DNA of 10,752 nucleotides from Flavobacterium sp. GTDB lineage: Bacteria > Bacteroidota > Bacteroidia > Flavobacteriales > Flavobacteriaceae. Within the stretch, counting starts at the first letter, position 1. Each line of letters begins with the position of its first letter. Of this stretch, positions 6,980 to 10,752 are shown piece by piece. The notes beneath the pieces were generated by a model that was given only the letters and a program-made list of their open reading frames with translations, searched no databases and was not told where the DNA came from. A program made the position numbers and the translations under genes. The DNA lies in NCBI GenBank assembly GCA_015478765.1, contig JADMKR010000244.1, forward strand, positions 1-10,752, given 5' to 3'.

Positions 6980-8248
6980 ATGGTAAAAGATTTATTCGAC
7001 AGAATTCAGAAAAATAAAGGACCGCTTGGTAAATGGGCGTCGCAGGCCGAAGGATATTATGTTTTCCCGAAACTGGAAGGTGAGCTGGGTCCGCGAATGA
7101 TGTTCCACGGAAAGGAAATCCTTAACTGGAGCATCAACGATTATTTGGGTTTGGCAAACCATCCCGAAGTGAGGAAAGCTGACGCCGATGCAGCCCTAAA
7201 ATATGGTGCTGCCTATCCAATGGGAGCGCGAATGATGAGCGGTCAGACCGAGGCACACGAACAGCTGGAAAATGAACTGGCCGAATTCGTAATGAAAGAA
7301 GCCTGTTATCTGCTGAATTTCGGATATCAAGGAATGGTTTCGATCATTGATGCATTGGTTACCAAAAACGATATTATCGTATATGATGTGGATTCACATG
7401 CGTGCATTATTGATGGCGTGCGGCTTCACATCGGGAAACGATTTACATATAAGCACAATGACCTGGAAAGCATGGAGAAAAATCTCCAGCGTGCTACCAA
7501 AATGGCAGAGGAAACCGGAGGCGGAATCCTTTTCATTACCGAAGGTGTCTTTGGGATGCGCGGGCAACAAGGTAAACTGAAGGAAATTGTGGCTATGAAG
7601 CAAAAATACAATTTCCGACTTTTGGTTGACGATGCACACGGATTCGGGACTCTTGGGAAAACCGGAGCCGGAGCAGGTGAGGAGCAGGGTGTACAGGATG
7701 ATATCGATGTGTATTTTTCGACATTTGCAAAATCAATGGCCAATATTGGGGCTTTCGTAGCTGCCGACAAAGCGATTATTGATTATTTAAAATATAACCT
7801 GCGTTCGCAGATGTTTGCCAAAGCACTACCGATGATTCAAACCGTCGGTTCGCTGAAACGCCTACAAATGCTGCGGTCAATGCCCGAATTGAAAGATAAA
7901 CTTTGGGAAAATGTCAATGCGCTTCAAAACGGATTGAGAGATCGCGGATTTGATATTGGCGATACAAATACATGCGTTACTCCTGTTTATATGAAGGGCA
8001 ATGTTCCCGAAGCGATGATGCTGGTTAATGATCTTCGTGAGAATTACCACATTTTCCTTTCTATTGTTATATATCCGGTTATTCCGAAAGGTATCATATT
8101 ACTGCGAATGATTCCAACTGCATCGCATACCCTTGAAGATATCACGCAAACGCTGGAGGCATTTGAAGCAGTTAGGGAAAAACTTGAAAATGGAACCTAT
8201 GCCAAATATGCCGCTGAACGAACAGTAGACGTATCCGATGAAAAATAA
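6980..8248 (+). CDS. PLP-dependent alpha-oxoamine synthase: serine palmitoyltransferase or cysteate fatty acyltransferase candidate
   Basis: A 422-residue fold-type I PLP enzyme of the alpha-oxoamine synthase family, which condenses an amino acid with an acyl-CoA and releases CO2. Visible features: INDYLGLANHPEV (52-64); His140 in VDSHACIIDGVR, the residue that stacks on PLP; D217 and H220 in VDDAHGFGTLG; and the PLP-lysine K251 in STFAKSMANIGAF. The C-terminal block YPVIPKGIILLRMIPTASHT (365-384) is typical of the Bacteroidota proteins usually named serine palmitoyltransferase or 2-amino-3-ketobutyrate CoA ligase. A closely related protein in Flavobacterium johnsoniae has, to my recollection, been shown to be the cysteate fatty acyltransferase for capnine (sulfonolipid) synthesis and to matter for gliding. 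Sequence alone does not tell me whether serine or cysteate is the substrate; a BioF or KBL role is less likely because no biotin or threonine genes are near. A terminator follows directly. Confidence 0.88.
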   Translation: MVKDLFDRIQKNKGPLGKWASQAEGYYVFPKLEGELGPRMMFHGKEILNWSINDYLGLANHPEVRKADADAALKYGAAYPMGARMMSGQTEAHEQLENELAEFVMKEACYLLNFGYQGMVSIIDALVTKNDIIVYDVDSHACIIDGVRLHIGKRFTYKHNDLESMEKNLQRATKMAEETGGGILFITEGVFGMRGQQGKLKEIVAMKQKYNFRLLVDDAHGFGTLGKTGAGAGEEQGVQDDIDVYFSTFAKSMANIGAFVAADKAIIDYLKYNLRSQMFAKALPMIQTVGSLKRLQMLRSMPELKDKLWENVNALQNGLRDRGFDIGDTNTCVTPVYMKGNVPEAMMLVNDLRENYHIFLSIVIYPVIPKGIILLRMIPTASHTLEDITQTLEAFEAVREKLENGTYAKYAAERTVDVSDEK

Positions 8249-8253
8249 TTTTG

Positions 8254-8278
8254 AAGCCGCTTGTCAAGCGGCTTTTTT
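8254..8278 (+). terminator. Intrinsic terminator of the oxoamine synthase gene
   Basis: AAGCCGCTT (8254-8262) pairs perfectly with AAGCGGCTT (8266-8274) around a GTC loop, giving a 9-bp stem with a GC-rich core, followed by a run of six T (8273-8278). It starts six bases after the TAA at 8246-8248 and 23 bases before the next gene, so the small lipoprotein gene probably has its own promoter or relies on read-through. Confidence 0.9.
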
Positions 8279-8300
8279 ATGGCTAAAAAACTAGAATCCT

Positions 8301-8774
8301 ATGAAATTTATTCCGGTTTTGCTGATTTGTACGTTATTGATTTCCTGTAAAGAATCTGGGCCCAATGAAGCCGTTGAGCTGCCGAGTGAAACCCAGGAGC
8401 GCGCTGCCGAATGCTTCGTGAATTATTCCGGCCGCGATACGATTGAGATGCGCATGCACCGTGTCGGTGATTCGGTTACGGGAGATTTGATCTATCACTG
8501 GTTCGAGCGAGACGGAAATACAGGAACGTTTACGGGAATATTTATCGGTGATACACTTCGAACAGAATATGAATTCCAATCGGAAGGACTAATTTCAATC
8601 CGTGAGGAAATATTTATCCGAAGAGGAGATTCGTTGATCAGCGGTTATGGGCCGGTCGTTATGAAAAACGGCAAACAGGTTTTTGAGAACCGTGCCAGTG
8701 TCAATTTTGATAACTCGCTCGTATTGGTGTTATCTGACTGTAATGATTTGAAAATCGATAAGTCTTTGCAGTAG
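8301..8774 (+). CDS. Small conserved-looking lipoprotein, unknown function
   Basis: A 157-residue protein starting MKFIPVLLICTLLISC, with lipobox L13-I14-S15-C16, so it is a probable lipoprotein. The mature part is a series of short beta-strand-like segments: RDTIEMRMHRVGDSVTGDL, YHWFERDGNTGTFTG (65-79), IGDTLRTEYEFQSEG and REEIFIRRGDSLISGYGP. This pattern resembles small Bacteroidota lipoproteins of unknown function, which are probably beta-barrels or sandwiches. Cys38 and Cys147 could pair in the periplasm. The last four sense codons (KSLQ) and the TAG lie inside a duplicated piece of the convergent GNAT gene (8759-8848), so the present C-terminus may have been formed by a rearrangement. 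The gene follows the oxoamine synthase terminator; no clear -7 box is visible in the short gap. Confidence 0.8.
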   Translation: MKFIPVLLICTLLISCKESGPNEAVELPSETQERAAECFVNYSGRDTIEMRMHRVGDSVTGDLIYHWFERDGNTGTFTGIFIGDTLRTEYEFQSEGLISIREEIFIRRGDSLISGYGPVVMKNGKQVFENRASVNFDNSLVLVLSDCNDLKIDKSLQ

Positions 8775-8848
8775 ATACATCGCGTTTTGTGTATTAGCGG
8801 ATCGAACTGCTTCCAAAGATTGTGGACTGAATTATTTTCACCTATTTC
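8759..8848 (-). pseudogene. C-terminal remnant of a second GNAT-like gene (tandem paralogue stump)
   Basis: Read on the minus strand in the same frame as the GNAT gene and just beyond its stop, these 30 codons give EIGENNSVHNLWKQ, then FDPLIHKTRCIYCKDL. The GNAT C-terminus reads ELDENNAIHNLWKN, then FEPIIHKTRCTYRKDL: 21 of 30 residues agree and most changes are conservative (S/A, V/I, Q/N, D/E, L/I). At DNA level 8759-8842 matches 8876-8959 without gaps at about 61 of 84 positions (hand count). The position corresponding to the GNAT stop is TCG here, so the reading frame runs on into the antisense of the lipoprotein gene. There is no start codon context or full domain, so it cannot be a working acyltransferase. 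Confidence 0.75.
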
Positions 8849-8872
8849 ACGGTTAAACCGGATATCGACAGG

Positions 8873-9991
8873 TTATAAATCTTTGCGATAAGTACACCGT
8901 GTTTTGTGGATAATGGGCTCGAAGTTTTTCCAGAGGTTGTGGATAGCATTGTTTTCGTCAAGTTCCGGTGTTCTAATACATGTCTGAACGCCTCTTTTAG
9001 TAAAAGAATCAAAATATTCCTTGAAGATTATAGCGGTCACTCCTTTATTCTGATATTCCGGATCGATTCCTATCAGATAAAAAATTACATCCTTGGAATG
9101 TTTCTTTGCCCGCATTAAATGCCACCATCCGAATGGAAACAAACTTCCATTTGCTTTTTTCAGCGCCTCGGAATATGACGGCATCACGATGCTAAAGGCG
9201 ATAACCTTGCGATTTTTATCTTCAACAAATTTGATGTATTCAGGATTGATGAGATCTATGTATTTTTTCTTGAAATATTCTTTTTGAACGTCATTGACGG
9301 CTACAAATGAGGCGAGATGCGCGTATGTGTGGTTAAATAAATCAAACATTTTATCGATGTAAGGGACAACTTCGCTGGTTTTGGTGAAATTGATTTCAGT
9401 CAGCCCGTAACGTCGTTTAATGAAATCGTTGGCTTTTACAAACATTTCCTCTTTCACGTTTGCAAATGGAAATACGCTTTCAATGAATTCCTTTTCTTTC
9501 TGAAAACCTAGCTGCTCGAAATGGTGCATATAATATTCATTATTGTACCAGGTGATCATGGTGCCAATTTGATCGAAACCTTTTGTAAGTACGCCTACTT
9601 TATCTAGATTGGAAAACCCCATCGGACCTTCCACATGGTCCATCCCGTTTGCTTGGCCCAAATCATAGACTTTTTGCAAGAGTGCTTTTGTGACCTCGAT
9701 ATCGTCGATTACATCAAACCATCCAAAGCGGACTTTCTTTTTATGTTGCTTGTTCACCTCGTCCCAATTGATGATGGCCGCGATTTTTCCAACAATTTTC
9801 CCATCGCGCCAGGCGAGGTAAAAATAAGCTTCGGCCGATTCAAAAACCGGATTGATTTTTTTATCGAAAGATTCAAGTTCGTCACTGATTAAAGGCGGAA
9901 TCCAGTTCGGATTATCTTTATATAATGTAAAGGAAAATTTGATGAACTGTTTCAGTTCGCTTTTAGTTTTGGCCTCGGTAATGGTAATCAT
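8873..9991 (-). CDS. GNAT-fold N-acyltransferase-like protein
   Basis: A 372-residue cytoplasmic protein of a family widespread in Bacteroidota. The N-terminal region has NPNWIPPLISDELESFD (27-43), AYFYLAWRDGKIVGKIAAIIN (55-75) and VRFGWFDVIDD (87-97). The middle has HVEGPMGFSNLDKVGVL, and the C-terminal half has a GNAT-like acyl-CoA binding motif, YLIGIDPEYQNKGVTAIIF (305-323; Q-x-x-G-x-T/A), followed by AIHNLWKNFEP. This arrangement of two half-domains suggests a duplicated GNAT fold. The acyl acceptor is unknown. The start is ATG 9989-9991, 9 bp after the stop of the upstream gene on the same strand, so the two form a probable operon. The Caulobacter ceramide synthase is known to be a GNAT-like N-acyltransferase, so N-acylation of a long-chain base made by the nearby oxoamine synthase is possible but unproven. 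Confidence 0.8.
   Translation of the reverse strand: MITITEAKTKSELKQFIKFSFTLYKDNPNWIPPLISDELESFDKKINPVFESAEAYFYLAWRDGKIVGKIAAIINWDEVNKQHKKKVRFGWFDVIDDIEVTKALLQKVYDLGQANGMDHVEGPMGFSNLDKVGVLTKGFDQIGTMITWYNNEYYMHHFEQLGFQKEKEFIESVFPFANVKEEMFVKANDFIKRRYGLTEINFTKTSEVVPYIDKMFDLFNHTYAHLASFVAVNDVQKEYFKKKYIDLINPEYIKFVEDKNRKVIAFSIVMPSYSEALKKANGSLFPFGWWHLMRAKKHSKDVIFYLIGIDPEYQNKGVTAIIFKEYFDSFTKRGVQTCIRTPELDENNAIHNLWKNFEPIIHKTRCTYRKDL
8876..8965 (-). repeat. Intact copy of the duplicated 3' segment (end of the GNAT gene)
   Basis: This is the counterpart of 8759-8848 at an offset of exactly 117 bases (39 codons). It encodes the last 30 residues of the functional GNAT gene just before its TAA at 8873-8875. 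Similarity stops beyond about 8848 in the other copy, so the two segments are not adjacent parts of a full 117-bp tandem duplication. Confidence 0.75.
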
Positions 9992-10000
9992 TTGCTCAGT

Positions 10001-10752
10001 TTATTCAGTCTCAACTTCGTCTTTTCTTTTCTTCTCTTTGGGTTTCTCGCCGGTTTTTTCCTCATCGGCCGATGGAAGTATCGACGGCATATAATCTTTG
10101 TCGAAGCGCCACGAAAATCCGATCGCGGCTGTCATTATCGAGGGTGTGTTTTTAGTGCTGAAACCTACTGAAGCGTCTAATTGAAAGTTCTCCGCCAGTA
10201 GATATGCTGCACCGCCGCGGAAAATAAAATCGCTGTAATTACTGCTTTTTATTCCGTGATTTTCGATAAAACCAGACCATTCTTCGCTGAATCCGTGCGT
10301 GAGCGTGGCAATGTAAGACCATGTTGGATCATCGCTGTTCAGTCGTTCTGAAATTATATTGGCTACAAATACATTTTTACCGAACTGGCTTTGGGTAATT
10401 AGCATCAACTTTGGCGAAATTGACGGGTCATCCTTGTAGGTGAAATCATTTTCTCCAAGGTTGAAGTTTACGCCGGCATAAAATCCAATTGCGGGTATGA
10501 GTCTTTTCCAGGAGAAACTATTGTTGGCCTTCCAGCTGTAAAGATTTGGCTTCTCGTTCATCCTTTTTTTATGCGGATCATAAAACAGGTATTTGGCTCC
10601 GAGCACCGTTCGGCTCATTCCGCTGCGTTTTATATCGTATGCGGGATATTCAACCTTATCTCGCCGGTATTCGATATCGGCTATGAATTCGAGTTGCTCC
10701 AGGAAGGCTCCGTAGCGCAAACTGATTTCAGAACCCCAGCCCGATGTTTCGG
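10001..10752 (-). CDS. Outer-membrane beta-barrel-like protein (Phenol_MetA_deg/transporter-like), 5' end outside window
   Basis: The frame is open to the right edge of the window (last visible codons read ETSGWGSEISLRYGAF), so this is the C-terminal part, about 249 residues, and the TTG at 10718-10720 is internal rather than a start. Alternating hydrophobic strands and motifs such as LRYGAFLEQLEFIADIEY, GFSEEWSGFIENHG, RGGAAYLLAENFQLDASVG and AAIGFSWRF match the Bacteroidota 'transporter' group of the MetA-pathway barrel family (PF13557 as I recall it). These are probably outer-membrane barrels; the substrate is unknown and the family name does not imply phenol degradation. After the last strand FSWRF comes an unusual 33-residue charged tail (KTGEKPKEKKRKDEVETE). 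The stop lies 9 bp before the GNAT start, so it is first in a two-gene unit whose promoter lies outside. Confidence 0.75.
   Translation of the reverse strand, partial: ETSGWGSEISLRYGAFLEQLEFIADIEYRRDKVEYPAYDIKRSGMSRTVLGAKYLFYDPHKKRMNEKPNLYSWKANNSFSWKRLIPAIGFYAGVNFNLGENDFTYKDDPSISPKLMLITQSQFGKNVFVANIISERLNSDDPTWSYIATLTHGFSEEWSGFIENHGIKSSNYSDFIFRGGAAYLLAENFQLDASVGFSTKNTPSIMTAAIGFSWRFDKDYMPSILPSADEEKTGEKPKEKKRKDEVETE

Noticed and set aside
7426..7770. Antisense open frames within the oxoamine synthase gene
   Set aside because: The + strand holds a complete PLP enzyme with all catalytic residues; the antisense frames have Ser/Pro/Cys-rich composition typical of shadows.
8850..8860. Palindromic CGGTTAAACCG as a terminator or operator
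   Set aside because: The stems are only 5 bp with one base between them, too tight for a hairpin, and there is no T-run; probably chance.

Overview
The window looks like chromosomal DNA from a Bacteroidota (Bacteroidetes) bacterium, most likely a gliding or T9SS-bearing member of the Flavobacteriia/Cytophagia type. The evidence is a 956-residue surface protein ending in a type IX secretion 'type B' C-terminal sorting domain, three lipoproteins with short signal peptides, promoter-like boxes matching the Bacteroidota -7 consensus TAnnTTTG, weak or absent Shine-Dalgarno sequences, and a sphingolipid/sulfonolipid-type acyltransferase. No rRNA, tRNA, CRISPR array, insertion sequence or prophage gene was seen.

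Layout. (1) 1-305: the C-terminal part of an unrecognised protein on +, whose stop codon directly abuts the stop of a convergent PQQ-dependent sugar dehydrogenase-like lipoprotein (306-1541, -). (2) 1542-1717: AT-rich divergent spacer with a -7 box for a large secreted adhesin-like protein (1718-4588, +) containing a carbohydrate-binding-like N-terminal domain, a PKD domain, four tandem repeats of about 86 residues with two cysteines each, an Ig-like region, a SprB-like segment and the T9SS type B domain. (3) 4589-5462 (-): two stand-alone CheY-like receivers in tandem, 10 bp apart; the downstream one abuts the adhesin stop codon with no spacer. (4) 5626-6796 (-): a small Asn/Thr/Gly-rich lipoprotein downstream of a NYN-domain (LabA-like) protein with a C-terminal OST-HTH/LOTUS domain. 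(5) 6797-6979: divergent promoter spacer with several -7 boxes. (6) 6980-8248 (+): PLP-dependent alpha-oxoamine synthase (serine palmitoyltransferase or cysteate fatty acyltransferase candidate) with a strong intrinsic terminator, followed by a small lipoprotein (8301-8774). (7) 8873-10752 (-): a two-gene unit with the partial 3' part of an outer-membrane beta-barrel-like gene and a GNAT-fold acyltransferase-like gene.

The most unusual structure is at 8759-8848. It is a diverged copy of the last 30 codons of the GNAT gene, in tandem just downstream of that gene's stop codon, and it also supplies the last four sense codons and the stop codon of the convergent lipoprotein gene. It reads as the stump of a deleted paralogue.

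Functionally the window is a mix of cell-envelope functions (secreted adhesin, periplasmic/lipoprotein dehydrogenase, membrane lipid synthesis, outer-membrane protein) and regulation (receivers, NYN RNase-like protein). The alpha-oxoamine synthase and the GNAT protein could act in the same long-chain-base lipid pathway, but that is inference. No clearly new defence or mobile system was found.
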